Assembly (NCBI GenBank): GCA_036475545.1
Contig: JAZGAE010000075.1
Span: 1 to 25,494, forward strand
Reading direction: 5' to 3'
Source of the DNA: JAZGAE01 sp036475545
Lineage (GTDB): Bacteria; Pseudomonadota; Alphaproteobacteria; DATDPM01
DNA length: 25,494 nucleotides
Part shown: positions 7,602 through 15,496 of the stretch, one piece after another
Position numbering within the stretch: position 1 is the stretch's first letter
Layout: each line of letters opens with the position of its first letter
Position numbers and translations under genes: made by a program
Notes under the pieces: generated by a model
The model's input: the letters and a program-made list of their open reading frames with translations, nothing else
The model's database searches: none
Told to the model about the DNA's origin: nothing

Positions 7602-9683
7602 ATGATAATGACAAGTTTGTTCGTCATCGCTTGCGGACTTATCGCGGTCCTTTTCGGCATCTATACGGGGCGAACGGTGCTGGCCGCCAGCGCCGGCACC
7701 GAGCGGATGCAGGAAATCGCCGGAGCCATTCAGGAAGGCGCGCAGGCTTATCTCAACCGTCAATACACCGCGATCGCCATGGTCGGCGTGGTCATCGGCC
7801 TGATCATCGGCGCCCTCCTCGGAGTCTATGCGGGGATCGGATACTTCATCGGCGCGATCCTTTCCGGCGCGACCGGTTACATCGGCATGAACATCTCGGT
7901 CCGGGCCAACGTCCGGACGGCGGAGGCGGCCCGCACCGGCGGCGTGAAACCGGCGCTGGAACTCGCCTTCAAGGCGGGCGCCTTCACCGGCATGCTGGTG
8001 GTGGGGCTCGGCCTTCTGGGGGTGTCCGTCTACTACGCGGTCCTACAGGCGGCGGGGCTCGAGGTGCGCGCGATCCTCGAGGCCCTGGTGGCGCTCAGCT
8101 TCGGCGCCTCGCTCATTTCGATCTTCGCGCGTCTCGGCGGCGGCATCTTCACCAAGGGAGCCGACGTCGGCGCCGACCTGGTTGGCAAGATCGAGGCCGG
8201 AATCCCCGAGGACGATCCTCGCAACGCGGCCGTCATCGCCGACAACGTCGGCGACAACGTCGGCGACTGCGCGGGGATGGCGGCGGACCTGTTCGAAACC
8301 TACGCCGTGACGATCGTCGCCACGATGCTGTTGGCGGCGATCTTCTTCGCCGGAGAGATCGAGAGCCGGATGATGATGTATCCCCTGACCATCGGGGCGG
8401 TGTGCATCTTGGCCTCGATCGTGGGCACCTTCTTCGTGAAGCTGGGCAGGAGCAGTAGGATCATGTGGGCCCTGTACAAGGGCTTCATCGCCACGGCGGT
8501 CATCTCGGCCCTGCTGATCGCCGGGGTCACCGAGCAACTCGTCGGGATGACCAGCGAGCTCCAGATCGGGGACCGAGTCGTCCAGGGCTACCGCCTCTTC
8601 TATTGCGCGCTGGTGGGTCTCGTCGTCACCGGACTGATGATATGGATCACCGAGTACTACACCGGAACCGAGTTCCGCCCGGTGCAATCCCTGGCCACTG
8701 CCTCCAAGACGGGACATGCCACGAACATCATCCAGGGACTCGCGGTGTCGATGGAATCGACGGCGCTGCCGGTGCTCGTCATCTGCGCCGGAATCATCAT
8801 CGCCTATTCCCAAGGAGGCCTGTTCGGGATCGGCATCGCGGCGACCACGATGCTCGCGCTTGCCGGGGTGGTCGTGGCTTTGGACGCATACGGCCCGGTC
8901 ACGGACAACGCCGGGGGCATCGCCCAGATGGCGAACCTGCCCGAGGACGTGCGCAAGACGACCGACGCGCTGGATGCCGTCGGCAACACCACCAAGGCGG
9001 TGACCAAGGGCTACGCCATCGCATCGGCGGGTCTCGCGGCACTGGTGCTGTTCGGCGCCTACACCGAGGACCTCGACCGTTACTTCCCGGATCTCGAGGT
9101 GGTCTTCCGGCTCCAGGACCCGTTCGTGGTGGTCGGGCTCTTCATCGGCGGCCTGCTCCCCTATCTGTTCGGGTCACTCGCCTTGCGCGCGGTGGGCCGC
9201 GCCGCCGGCTCGGTCGTGATCGAGGTGCGGCGACAATTCAAGGAGATCCCGGGCCTGATGGAGGGCAAGGCGCGGCCCGAATACGGCCGTGCCGTGAGCC
9301 TGCTGACCAAGGCGGCCATCAAGGAGATGATCGTCCCGTCGCTGATGCCGGTGCTCGCGCCCGTGGTGCTCTACGCGGCGATTTCGTTCATTGCCGGCCA
9401 GGCTGCCGCGTTCACCGCGCTCGGCGCGATGCTGTTGGGAACCATCGTCACCGGCATCTTCGTCGCCATCTCCATGACATCGGGCGGCGGCGCCTGGGAC
9501 AACGCCAAGAAATACATCGAGGACGGCCACTATGGCGGCAAGGGCTCCGACGCCCACCACGCCGCGGTGACCGGCGACACCGTGGGCGACCCGTACAAGG
9601 ACACCGCCGGGCCCGCGATCAACCCGATGATCAAGATCATCAACATCGTCGCCCTCCTGCTGCTGGCCGTGGTGGCCGGCTGA
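7602..9683 (+). CDS. hppA: Membrane-bound proton-pumping pyrophosphatase
   Basis: Couples hydrolysis of pyrophosphate to proton export across the membrane, saving energy from biosynthetic PPi. The 693-residue protein is mostly transmembrane helices. The PPi-binding loops are intact: DVGADLVGKIEAGIPEDDPRN from residue 188, DNVGDNVGDCAG at 214-225, and GDTVGDPYKDTAGPAINP near the C-terminus. The sequence GNTTKAVTKG carries Lys465 and Thr468, the residue pair that marks potassium-independent H+-PPases, whereas potassium-dependent enzymes have Ala and Gly there. Start is ATG 7602; an in-frame ATG six bases on is equally possible. It stands alone with its own 186-base upstream gap. Confidence 0.96.
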   Translation: MIMTSLFVIACGLIAVLFGIYTGRTVLAASAGTERMQEIAGAIQEGAQAYLNRQYTAIAMVGVVIGLIIGALLGVYAGIGYFIGAILSGATGYIGMNISVRANVRTAEAARTGGVKPALELAFKAGAFTGMLVVGLGLLGVSVYYAVLQAAGLEVRAILEALVALSFGASLISIFARLGGGIFTKGADVGADLVGKIEAGIPEDDPRNAAVIADNVGDNVGDCAGMAADLFETYAVTIVATMLLAAIFFAGEIESRMMMYPLTIGAVCILASIVGTFFVKLGRSSRIMWALYKGFIATAVISALLIAGVTEQLVGMTSELQIGDRVVQGYRLFYCALVGLVVTGLMIWITEYYTGTEFRPVQSLATASKTGHATNIIQGLAVSMESTALPVLVICAGIIIAYSQGGLFGIGIAATTMLALAGVVVALDAYGPVTDNAGGIAQMANLPEDVRKTTDALDAVGNTTKAVTKGYAIASAGLAALVLFGAYTEDLDRYFPDLEVVFRLQDPFVVVGLFIGGLLPYLFGSLALRAVGRAAGSVVIEVRRQFKEIPGLMEGKARPEYGRAVSLLTKAAIKEMIVPSLMPVLAPVVLYAAISFIAGQAAAFTALGAMLLGTIVTGIFVAISMTSGGGAWDNAKKYIEDGHYGGKGSDAHHAAVTGDTVGDPYKDTAGPAINPMIKIINIVALLLLAVVAG

Positions 9684-9720
9684 GGCCCGGCCCAAGCAGC
9701 GTTCGGCGAAGCCTCGGAGG

Positions 9721-9750
9721 GAACCGAGCCCCCGGGGCTTGGTTCTTCCT
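9721..9750. terminator. Hairpin between convergent hppA and bamE
   Basis: GAACCGAGCC (9721-9730) pairs with GGCTTGGTTC (9736-9745) with one G-T wobble and a five-base loop, followed by TTCCT. It lies in the 140-base gap between the 3' ends of hppA (plus) and bamE (minus), where a shared terminator is expected. The T tract is poor, so intrinsic termination is only plausible. Confidence 0.45.
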
Positions 9751-9823
9751 GGCGGATGCCGCAAACTCAGGGAAACTTAAGGAAGGTGAGCCCGGACAAC
9801 GGCCAAGCGGGCCGCGGATCGAC

Positions 9824-10339
9824 CTATCGCTTGGTGTACCGGTTCAGGTTTCCGACCATTTGGTCGAGGATGGTGAGCTCCTTGCCCTTCGTCGGGGTGG
9901 CCCGGTCCACGGGCGCAACGCTATTTGCCTGGTCGAGCCCGTAGATGCGCACTCCGCGAACGATGCCGGCGTCGTCGAAATTGACCACCACCACCCGTTG
10001 TTCGAGCACGTCCGGCTCCAAGAACGCCGTCGTGGTCGTCCGCTTGCTGATGTAGTACCAGGTGTTCGCATCGAAGGTTCCGACGGTCGAGGGGGTGCCC
10101 AGCAGCTTCTTCACCTCGTCTTGCGTCTGAACCCCCGGCTCGATGGAGGCGAGCTTCACCGGGTCCGGGATCTGCCCGTCGGTGTGGATCATCGGCGAAC
10201 ACGCCCCGAGCGCGCCCGCCACGACCAGGCTCGCCGCGAGCCCGGCGACGGAGTACGGCATGCCCGCCAAGCGGCGCGGCCGCTCCGGCACAGCCCCTAG
10301 GTCATGCCTGCCTGTCGGGTCCGCAGACGGCTGGGTCAT
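9824..10339 (-). CDS. bamE: Outer membrane protein assembly factor BamE (SmpA/OmlA lipoprotein)
   Basis: Small outer-membrane lipoprotein that stabilises the BamA-BamD interaction in beta-barrel assembly. A signal peptide with hydrophobic core VAGLAASLVVAGALGAC ends in a lipobox, with the lipidated cysteine at residue 47 of this start. The mature domain has the SmpA/OmlA pattern: SIEPGVQTQDEVKKLLGTPSTVGTF, then NTWYYISKR and strands RVVVVNFDDAGIV. The ATG at 10339 gives an unusually long n-region; GTG at 10291 or ATG 10261 are shorter alternatives, the former keeping the ERPRR charges. The upstream region contains a duplicated promoter-like unit. It is divergent from the cytochrome bc1 chaperone gene. 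Confidence 0.9.
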   Translation of the reverse strand: MTQPSADPTGRHDLGAVPERPRRLAGMPYSVAGLAASLVVAGALGACSPMIHTDGQIPDPVKLASIEPGVQTQDEVKKLLGTPSTVGTFDANTWYYISKRTTTTAFLEPDVLEQRVVVVNFDDAGIVRGVRIYGLDQANSVAPVDRATPTKGKELTILDQMVGNLNRYTKR

Positions 10340-10368
10340 GGTATTTACAAGCTCCCTGTTGCTTCCTT

Positions 10369-10462
10369 TAATGCCAAAAAGTTCGCACCAAGGCCATTAT
10401 CTGTCAACCACCGTCTAATGCCAAAGAGTTCGCACCAAGGCCGTTATCTGTCAACCACCGTC
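10369..10462 (-). repeat. Tandem 47-bp duplication carrying two TTGACA promoter boxes for bamE
   Basis: Two adjacent 47-base units (10369-10415 and 10416-10462) differ at only two positions. Read on the minus strand each carries TTGACAGATAA(T/C)GGCC, with the -35-like TTGACA at 10407-10402 and 10454-10449. Seventeen bases downstream of each box is GAACTT or GAACTC, a weak -10. The proximal unit ends 30 bases before the bamE ATG. This therefore looks like a duplicated bamE promoter; influence on the divergent chaperone gene is possible. The duplication is certain, its promoter role is inferred. Confidence 0.7.
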
Positions 10463-10485
10463 GGCCCGGCGCCGACCGACCCGAC

Positions 10486-11097
10486 ATGGCTCGTCTAGCA
10501 CTTTTCGGCCGTTCCCGGATCGCGGACAGCGCTCATAAGCTATACGGGGCGGCGGTCGAACAGGCGCGTCGGCCCGAATTCTACGAGCGCCAAGGCGTCC
10601 CCGATACCGTCATGGGCCGATTCGAGATGATCGCGCTGCACGTGTTTTTGCTGCTCTATCGGCTCAAGGGCGAGAAGGGGGACGGGGCCAGGCTGGCCCA
10701 GGCCCTGTTCGACGTGATGTTTGCGGACATGGACCAAACCCTGCGTGAGATGGGCACCGGCGACCTCTCGGTGGGGCGGCGGGTCCGGGCGCTGGCGGAG
10801 GGCTTCTATGGCCGAATCGCCGCCTATGACGCCGGGCTTCAGGCGGGGAACGGCGAGCTTGCAGGAGCGCTGCAGCGAAACGTGTTTGCGCGCGCCGGCC
10901 GCTTGCCGCCGGAAGGGCCCGCGCGGCCTGGCGGCGATGCGAAGGCCGGAGACCGGTCCGGCATTGCGACGCCGGACGCGCAGGCCCAAGCCATGGCCGC
11001 CTACGTGCGCCGCGAGGCGGAGTCCTTGGCGCGGCAGAGACTCGCCGACCTTCTCGCCGGCCGGGCCCGCTTCGCCCCGCCGCCCGCTCCGCCTTAG
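10486..11097 (+). CDS. Ubiquinol-cytochrome c chaperone (CBP3-like) family protein
   Basis: Soluble protein of the family related to mitochondrial Cbp3/UQCC1, which assists assembly of cytochrome b into the bc1 complex. Of 203 residues the first 140 match the family: FYERQGVPDTVMGRFEMIALHVFLLLYRLKGE, then AQALFDVMFADMDQTLREMGTGDLSVGRRVRALAEGFYGR. The C-terminal 60 residues are a low-complexity Ala/Arg/Pro tail ending in AGRARFAPPPAPP. No clear Shine-Dalgarno precedes the ATG. It sits divergently from bamE and upstream of DUF177-rpmF, a neighbourhood seen widely in alphaproteobacteria. Function in this organism is inferred from the family. Confidence 0.88.
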   Translation: MARLALFGRSRIADSAHKLYGAAVEQARRPEFYERQGVPDTVMGRFEMIALHVFLLLYRLKGEKGDGARLAQALFDVMFADMDQTLREMGTGDLSVGRRVRALAEGFYGRIAAYDAGLQAGNGELAGALQRNVFARAGRLPPEGPARPGGDAKAGDRSGIATPDAQAQAMAAYVRREAESLARQRLADLLAGRARFAPPPAPP

Positions 11098-11236
11098 GGA
11101 CGGGCCGCCGGGCGTCGCGCTCCAGCAGGGCTTTAAACCCGTTGACCCGGTGCCTCGCCGAGCCTAACTTGCGCGCCTCTTCAACCGGTTGGGCGCCCTC
11201 TCACGGCTTGCCGGGATATGTGGCGCCGGCGGCGAA

Positions 11237-11791
11237 ATGAGACCCTCTCAAGTCATTCGGCCGGAATTCTCGCGGATCGTCGATATCGACCGCGTTGACG
11301 TGGAGGAGGAGTTGCATGAGATCGAGGCGACGGCCGACGAACGCGCGGCGCTCGCCGAGCGGTTCGGCCTCGTTGCGCTCGAAAGCCTCACGGCCTCCCT
11401 TCGGCTCGAGCGGGCGAAAGGCGGCGCCGTCCGGGTGAGCGGCGCCTTTTCGGCGGACATCGTTCAGGCCTGCGTGCTCACGCTCGAGCCCGTCCCCTCG
11501 CGCATCGAAGAGACGTTCACGGTTCTCTACGTGCCCGAGACGGAGGCGCCGGAAAGCGCGGAAACGGTGGTCTTGCCGGAAGGGGTCGAGGTGCCCGAGC
11601 CCCTGGTCGGGGACACCATCGACGTCGGCGAGGCGGTCGCCCAGCAGTTGGCGGTCTCCCTCGATCCGTACCCACGCGCGTCGGGGGCCACGTTCGATGG
11701 CAGCTACGGCCCCGAAGGCACGGGTCCGGCGCCAGGTGCCAGGCCCTTTGCCGGGCTTGAGGTGCTCAGGAAGAAGACGAAGGGGCGATGA
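11237..11791 (+). CDS. DUF177 (YceD-like) protein
   Basis: A 184-residue acidic protein of the DUF177/YceD family that is almost always encoded directly before rpmF, as here. YceD members have been linked to 23S rRNA handling, but the exact role is unsettled. Motifs include SADIVQACVLTLEPV with Cys79, an acidic EPLVGDTIDVGEAVAQQLAVSLDPYPRA segment, and a basic end (LEVLRKKTKGR). I choose ATG 11237 (MRPSQVIRPEFSRIVDI), which matches the usual family beginning; an in-frame extension to 11189 is not supported. Likely cotranscribed with rpmF, 81 bases downstream. Confidence 0.87.
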   Translation: MRPSQVIRPEFSRIVDIDRVDVEEELHEIEATADERAALAERFGLVALESLTASLRLERAKGGAVRVSGAFSADIVQACVLTLEPVPSRIEETFTVLYVPETEAPESAETVVLPEGVEVPEPLVGDTIDVGEAVAQQLAVSLDPYPRASGATFDGSYGPEGTGPAPGARPFAGLEVLRKKTKGR

Positions 11792-11872
11792 CCGGGGCAA
11801 GCGGGTTGCCCACGGTCTGGATTTCGATTAAGTAAGCGTTCGCGTAAGGGGGCATGAAGCGAAGGGCGAAAC

Positions 11873-12055
11873 ATGGCAGTACCGAAGAAGAAGGTTTCCA
11901 GGTCCCGCCGCGACATGCGCCGGTCCCATCACGCCTTGCCGCGGGCCACCTATGTCGAGTGCCCGAATTGCGGTGAGTTGAAGCTTCCTCATCACGTATG
12001 CGCGGCCTGCGGCTACTACCGTGACCGCGAGGTCGTCGAAGTCAAAGGCGTCTAG
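11873..12055 (+). CDS. rpmF: 50S ribosomal protein L32
   Basis: Component of the large ribosomal subunit. The 60 residues start MAVPKKKVSRSRRDMRRSHH, the classic L32 N-terminus, and contain a zinc-ribbon with Cys30, Cys33, Cys43 and Cys46 (CPNCGE ... CAACGYY), so this is the zinc-binding (C+) paralogue. The DUF177-rpmF-plsX-fabH order is the standard bacterial fatty acid/phospholipid cluster arrangement. It ends 33 bases before the plsX start. Confidence 0.97.
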   Translation: MAVPKKKVSRSRRDMRRSHHALPRATYVECPNCGELKLPHHVCAACGYYRDREVVEVKGV

Positions 12056-12088
12056 TCAGATCAATCCGGTGCTGCCGAGGGTGCAGGT

Positions 12089-13138
12089 TTGAGCGAACAC
12101 CCGACCATCGCGCTGGACGCCATGGGAGGCGACCACGCGCCAGCAATGGTTGTGGAAGGGGCCGAATTGGCGCGCCAGCGCTTTCCGGGCGTCCATTTCC
12201 TGTTGTTCGGCGCCGAGGATCGGCTGCGCCCGCTCCTCGCCAAGCTGCCGGACCTGGCCGCCGTCACGACGGTGCGCCATACCGACGAGGTGGTGACCGC
12301 CGATGCGAAGCCTGCCCAGGCGCTGCGGACCGGCCACAACACCAGCATGCGCTTGGCCATCGATGCGGTCCACGACGGCGAGGCGGACGGTGTGGTTTCC
12401 GCGGGCAACACCGGCGCTCTCATGGCGATCGCCAAGTTCGTGCTCAGGACACTGCCCGGGATCGACCGCCCGGCCATCGCAACCTTCTTCCCCACGCTCC
12501 GAGGCGAAAGCGTGATGCTCGACCTCGGCGCCAACGTGGAGTGCGATTCCAACAACCTCATTCAGTTCGCGGTGATGGGTGAGGTTTTTGCCCGCACCGT
12601 CCTCGGCCTGACCCAGCCCACGATCGGGCTCCTCAACGTCGGCGCGGAGGAGCTAAAAGGGCACGATGCCCTGCGCGACGCCGCCATGGTGCTGCGCAAC
12701 ACCAAGTTGCCGATCAAGTTCCGCGGCTTCGTCGAAGGCGACGATATCGCCAAGGGCACGGTCGACGTGATCGTAACCGACGGCTTCACCGGCAACGTCG
12801 CCCTCAAGACTCTCGAGGGCACGGCGCAGCTGATCGCCGTCTTCCTCCACGAAACGTTCCGCAGTTCGCCGATGGCCAAGCTCGGCTATCTTCTGGCCAG
12901 ACCGGCGCTCGCGAAACTCCGTAATCGCATGGATCCCCGCCGGTACAACGGCGCGACCTTCGTCGGCCTCAACGGGATCGCGGTCAAGAGCCACGGCGGC
13001 ACCGATCCCGTCGGCTTCGCCAACGCCATCGGGGTCGCCGTCGACATGATCAAGAACGGCTTCAACGACAAGATCAAAGCGGAATTCGGGCGCCTGGGGG
13101 CCGAACAGCAGTTCGATTCGCTGGCGGCCGCCCTGTGA
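12089..13138 (+). CDS. plsX: Phosphate acyltransferase PlsX
   Basis: Peripheral membrane enzyme that converts acyl-ACP plus phosphate to acyl-phosphate for phosphatidic acid synthesis with PlsY. The 349 residues include the signature IALDAMGGDHAP at 8-18, GVVSAGNTGALMA, LDLGANVECDS, GLLNVGAEELKGHD, VVTDGFTGNVALKT and NGATFVGLNGIAVKSHG. Translation appears to begin at a rare TTG at 12089: it gives the family's short leader (MSEHPTIALDAMGGD), whereas the next ATG at 12122 would cut the first strand off. GCAGG just ahead is a close Shine-Dalgarno. The stop overlaps the fabH start by four bases (GTGA). Confidence 0.95.
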   Translation: MSEHPTIALDAMGGDHAPAMVVEGAELARQRFPGVHFLLFGAEDRLRPLLAKLPDLAAVTTVRHTDEVVTADAKPAQALRTGHNTSMRLAIDAVHDGEADGVVSAGNTGALMAIAKFVLRTLPGIDRPAIATFFPTLRGESVMLDLGANVECDSNNLIQFAVMGEVFARTVLGLTQPTIGLLNVGAEELKGHDALRDAAMVLRNTKLPIKFRGFVEGDDIAKGTVDVIVTDGFTGNVALKTLEGTAQLIAVFLHETFRSSPMAKLGYLLARPALAKLRNRMDPRRYNGATFVGLNGIAVKSHGGTDPVGFANAIGVAVDMIKNGFNDKIKAEFGRLGAEQQFDSLAAAL

Positions 13139-14112
13139 CGGTGGTGCGCTCAGAGATCATCGCCATTGGGGCGTACCTACCGGAACGTGTCATGACCAAC
13201 GACGAGTTGGCGACGCTCCTCGACACCTCCGACGCCTGGATCGCGGAACGCACCGGCATTCGCCAGCGCCACATCGCCGCAAAGGGCGAGATGACCTCGG
13301 ATCTGGCGTTGCACGCTGCCCGCACCGCGCTCACCGACGGCGGCGTGGACCCGGGGGACATCGACATCGTCATTCTCGCCACCAGCACACCCGACGAGAC
13401 TTTCCCCGCCACCGCGACTCGCGTCCAGGCGGAGCTCGGAATAAACCGGGGCGCCGCTTTCGACGTTCAGGCCGTGTGCGCCGGCTTCCTCTTTGGGCTC
13501 GCGGTCGCCGATAACTTCATCCGGCTGGGCCAGGCCGAGACCGCCCTGGTCATCGGCGCCGAGACCTTCTCGCGGATCCTCGACTGGGAGGACCGCGCGA
13601 CCTGCGTCCTTTTCGGCGACGGTGCCGGGGCACTCGTGCTGCGCCGCGGCGAAGGGAACGGGAACGCGCAGGACCGAGGGATCCTTTCCACGCATCTCCA
13701 TTCCGACGGGCGGCATCACGATCTGCTCTATGTCGACGGGGGGCCGTCGTCCACGCAGACCGCGGGGAAACTCAGGATGCACGGCCGCGAGGTGTTCCGC
13801 CATGCCATCGTCAAGCTGGCCGAGTCCATCCGCGAGGCGCTCGAGGCCAACGGGATGACGGTGGCCGACATCGACTGGCTGGTCCCGCATCAGGCTAATG
13901 CGCGGATCATGACCGGAACGGCGCGCAAGCTGGGTGTGCCGCTGGAAAAGATCATCATGACGATCCAGCGTCACGCCAATACCTCGGCCGCCTCGATCCC
14001 GCTTGCCCTGGCGGAGGCGAAACGGGACGGGCGGCTGCAGCCGGGAAACCTGGTGATGCTCGAGGCCATCGGGGGCGGCCTGGCATGGGCGTCCTGCCTG
14101 CTGCGATGGTGA
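13135..14112 (+). CDS. fabH: 3-oxoacyl-[acyl-carrier-protein] synthase III
   Basis: Starts type II fatty acid synthesis by condensing acetyl-CoA (or another short acyl-CoA) with malonyl-ACP. The 325-residue thiolase-fold protein carries the full catalytic triad: Cys115 (DVQAVCAGFLFGL), His252 (VPHQANARI) and Asn282 (RHANTSAASIPLAL). FGDGAGALVL and the C-terminal GGGLAWASCLLRW glycine-rich segment are also typical. The GTG start overlaps the end of plsX, so the two are translationally coupled. A 130-base gap with its own promoter separates it from ihfA. Confidence 0.97.
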   Translation: MTVVRSEIIAIGAYLPERVMTNDELATLLDTSDAWIAERTGIRQRHIAAKGEMTSDLALHAARTALTDGGVDPGDIDIVILATSTPDETFPATATRVQAELGINRGAAFDVQAVCAGFLFGLAVADNFIRLGQAETALVIGAETFSRILDWEDRATCVLFGDGAGALVLRRGEGNGNAQDRGILSTHLHSDGRHHDLLYVDGGPSSTQTAGKLRMHGREVFRHAIVKLAESIREALEANGMTVADIDWLVPHQANARIMTGTARKLGVPLEKIIMTIQRHANTSAASIPLALAEAKRDGRLQPGNLVMLEAIGGGLAWASCLLRW

Positions 14113-14185
14113 CGGCGGGCGCGCTCACGGGGGGTCGGGTGCTTGCCGGGACCCGATGGAAACGAGGCGCGCCGCCCCTGCGCAA

Positions 14186-14214
14186 TTGACGGGCTTCGGC
14201 GCGGCGGTTAGGTT
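14186..14214 (+). promoter_or_regulatory. Candidate promoter of ihfA
   Basis: TTGACG (14186-14191) and TAGGTT (14209-14214) are spaced by 17 bases, a good sigma-70-like pair. They lie 29 bases upstream of the ihfA ATG, which has a GGGGGGAGG Shine-Dalgarno. This suggests ihfA and the MerR gene can be transcribed separately from plsX-fabH. Confidence 0.5.
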
Positions 14215-14242
14215 TTTGGGTTAGGAGCCGGGGGGAGGCCGA

Positions 14243-14575
14243 ATGCCAGCCAACACCGTCACCCGAGCACACCTCAGCGAGGCCGTGTATCAGGAAGTCG
14301 GGCTGTCGCGCAACGAGTCGGCGGATCTGGTCGAGCTGGTGCTCGAGGAGATCTCCAGCGCACTCACGCGCGGCGAGATGGTGAAGATCTCGTCCTTCGG
14401 GAGCTTCTCGGTCCGCCAGAAGGGCGAGCGCATCGGCCGCAACCCGAAGACCGGCGAGGAAGTGCCGATTCTGCCGCGGAGGGTCTTGGTCTTTCGCGCT
14501 TCGCACGTCCTGAAGGGTCGCATCAACCGGGCGCTCACCGGGGAGGGCCGGGGCGAGACCCGCGCCATGTCGTAA
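14243..14575 (+). CDS. ihfA: Integration host factor, alpha subunit
   Basis: DNA-bending nucleoid protein that works as a heterodimer with IhfB in transcription, replication and recombination. The 110-residue sequence has the family order: N-terminal TRAHLSEAVYQEVGLSRNES helices, VKISSFGSFSVRQKGERIGRNPKTGEE with the intercalating proline in the RNPKTGE arm (residues 66-72), then VLVFRASHVLKGRIN. Its C-terminal tail (TGEGRGETRAMS) is slightly longer than in enterobacteria. The adjacent MerR-type gene starts two bases after its TAA, an arrangement conserved in proteobacteria. Confidence 0.95.
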   Translation: MPANTVTRAHLSEAVYQEVGLSRNESADLVELVLEEISSALTRGEMVKISSFGSFSVRQKGERIGRNPKTGEEVPILPRRVLVFRASHVLKGRINRALTGEGRGETRAMS

Positions 14576-14577
14576 TC

Positions 14578-15006
14578 ATGCCGGAAAGCCAGCCGCAAAC
14601 GTCGCAGCGGCCCAAGAAATCGCCATCGGCCTTTCGCACCATCAGCGAAGTTGCCGGCGACTTGGACGTTCCCCAGCACGTCCTTCGCTTCTGGGAGTCC
14701 AAGTTTCCGCAAGTGCGGCCGCTGAAGCGGGGCGGCGGCCGCCGCTACTACCGGCCCGAAGACGTCCGGCTCCTGCGCCGTATTCGCGAGCTTCTCTACC
14801 GCGACGGCTACACCATCAAGGGAGTGCAGCGGCTGCTGCGCGAAGGGGGCGCCAAGGCGCTGGGCGACGGCGGCGAGAAGGGCCGACCGCCGGGCGAGGC
14901 GGGCTCGGCGGCGCCGGCAGGCGGCCTTCCGCCTTCGAGCCGCGCCGTGATCGAGGAGGTGCTGCAGGAACTCGTGGAGCTTCGCGACAAACTGCGCGGG
15001 CACTAG
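14578..15006 (+). CDS. MerR family transcriptional regulator
   Basis: A 142-residue DNA-binding protein. Residues about 19-87 form a MerR winged-helix domain: FRTISEVAGDLDVPQHVLRFWESKFPQVRPLKRGGGRRYYRPEDVRLLRRIRELLY, followed by DGYTIKGVQRLL. A Gly/Pro/Ala-rich linker (95-120) leads to a C-terminal helix (AVIEEVLQELVELRDKLRG) that probably dimerises. There are no metal-binding cysteines, so it is not a mercury-type sensor; the ligand is unknown. It is the short MerR protein usually found immediately after ihfA, with only two bases between them, and is therefore likely cotranscribed. Confidence 0.85.
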   Translation: MPESQPQTSQRPKKSPSAFRTISEVAGDLDVPQHVLRFWESKFPQVRPLKRGGGRRYYRPEDVRLLRRIRELLYRDGYTIKGVQRLLREGGAKALGDGGEKGRPPGEAGSAAPAGGLPPSSRAVIEEVLQELVELRDKLRGH

Positions 15007-15112
15007 CGGATCCCGGGGCCAAGCGCCGTTGCGTCCACGCCGCGCGCCCGCTATATTTCGCCCCCCCGGCACTATGCGGGTCCGCGCCTTCGGTTCGAGG
15101 GCGCCGGCAGAT

Positions 15113-15189
15113 CGGAGCGTAGCGCAGCCAGGTAGCGCATCACACTGGGGGTGTGGGGGTCGCCGGTTCAAATCCGGCCGCTCCGACCA
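15113..15189 (+). tRNA. tRNA-Pro, anticodon GGG
   Basis: A 77-base cloverleaf including encoded CCA. The acceptor stem CGGAGCG pairs with CGCTCCG; the D arm contains GCCAGGTAGCGC. The anticodon stem TCACA/TGTGG encloses loop CTGGGGG with anticodon GGG; the T arm is GCCGG TTCAAAT CCGGC. The first base pair C-G is typical of bacterial proline tRNAs. It decodes CCC and, by wobble, CCU. Confidence 0.97.
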
Positions 15190-15194
15190 TTTGA

Positions 15195-15230
15195 ATCAAG
15201 GGCTTAGCCAGAAGCGGCTAGGCCCTTGAT
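15195..15230 (+). terminator. Long hairpin directly after tRNA-Pro
   Basis: ATCAAGGGCTTAGCC (15195-15209) pairs over 15 positions (one wobble) with GGCTAGGCCCTTGAT (15216-15230) around the loop AGAAGC. It starts five bases after the tRNA CCA. There is no T run after it, so it may be a processing or Rho-assisted end rather than a classical intrinsic terminator. Confidence 0.55.
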
Positions 15231-15282
15231 GCTTCCATGGACCATCGATAGCGATAGGCAAACAGCCTACTGAGGGTCCGAA

Positions 15283-15393
15283 ATGGCTAACCGAGGCATC
15301 GAGACAGCGCACCAACGCCAAGACACCGACGACTACCGTCGCGAAGCTGAACAGGCCGACGATGAAGCCGACGTGCAGTTGGGGCCGAGATGA
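15283..15393 (+). CDS. Possible 36-residue small ORF downstream of tRNA-Pro
   Basis: ATG preceded by a GAGGG Shine-Dalgarno about seven bases upstream opens a 36-codon frame beginning MANRGIETAHQRQDTDDYRR. It is hydrophilic and rich in Asp, Glu, Gln and Arg. Its TGA overlaps the ATG of another small frame (ATGA), which is a pattern of real translated pairs. No family is recognised. The position just after a tRNA gene suggests the remnant of an integrated element, but no integrase is present. Confidence 0.35.
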   Translation: MANRGIETAHQRQDTDDYRREAEQADDEADVQLGPR

Positions 15394-15473
15394 TTGCGCT
15401 TGCGATCGCGACCGCGGAGGCATTCGAGCGTGTTGCCGATGAATGGCAGCGGCATCTTCCACCCGAAACATAA
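15390..15473 (+). CDS. Possible 27-residue small ORF, overlapping the previous one
   Basis: Starts in the ATGA overlap with the upstream 36-codon frame and runs 27 codons (MIALAIATAEAFERVADEWQ ...), predicted to be one amphipathic helix. It ends at TAA 15471, directly before an A-rich, GC-hairpin sequence. Too short to assign. If the pair is real it would be a tiny two-gene operon; if not, a decayed gene with a frameshift. Confidence 0.3.
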   Translation: MIALAIATAEAFERVADEWQRHLPPET

Positions 15474-15496
15474 GAAAAAGCCCCGCCCTCCGCGGG
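15473..15496 (-). terminator. Terminator-like hairpin on the minus strand with no gene to serve
   Basis: Read on the minus strand, CCCGC-GGAGG-GCGGG (15496-15482) is followed by GC and TTTTTCT, the layout of an intrinsic terminator. No minus-strand gene is visible upstream of it, so it may be left over from a lost gene. Confidence 0.4.

Noticed and set aside
8465..10300. A 611-codon plus-strand frame overlapping hppA and the antisense of bamE
   Set aside because: Frame-shifted reading of hppA with Arg/Gly/His-rich composition; hppA and bamE explain the region completely.
15113..15189. tRNA-Pro as a phage attachment site
   Set aside because: No second copy of the tRNA 3' end and no integrase gene were seen in the window.
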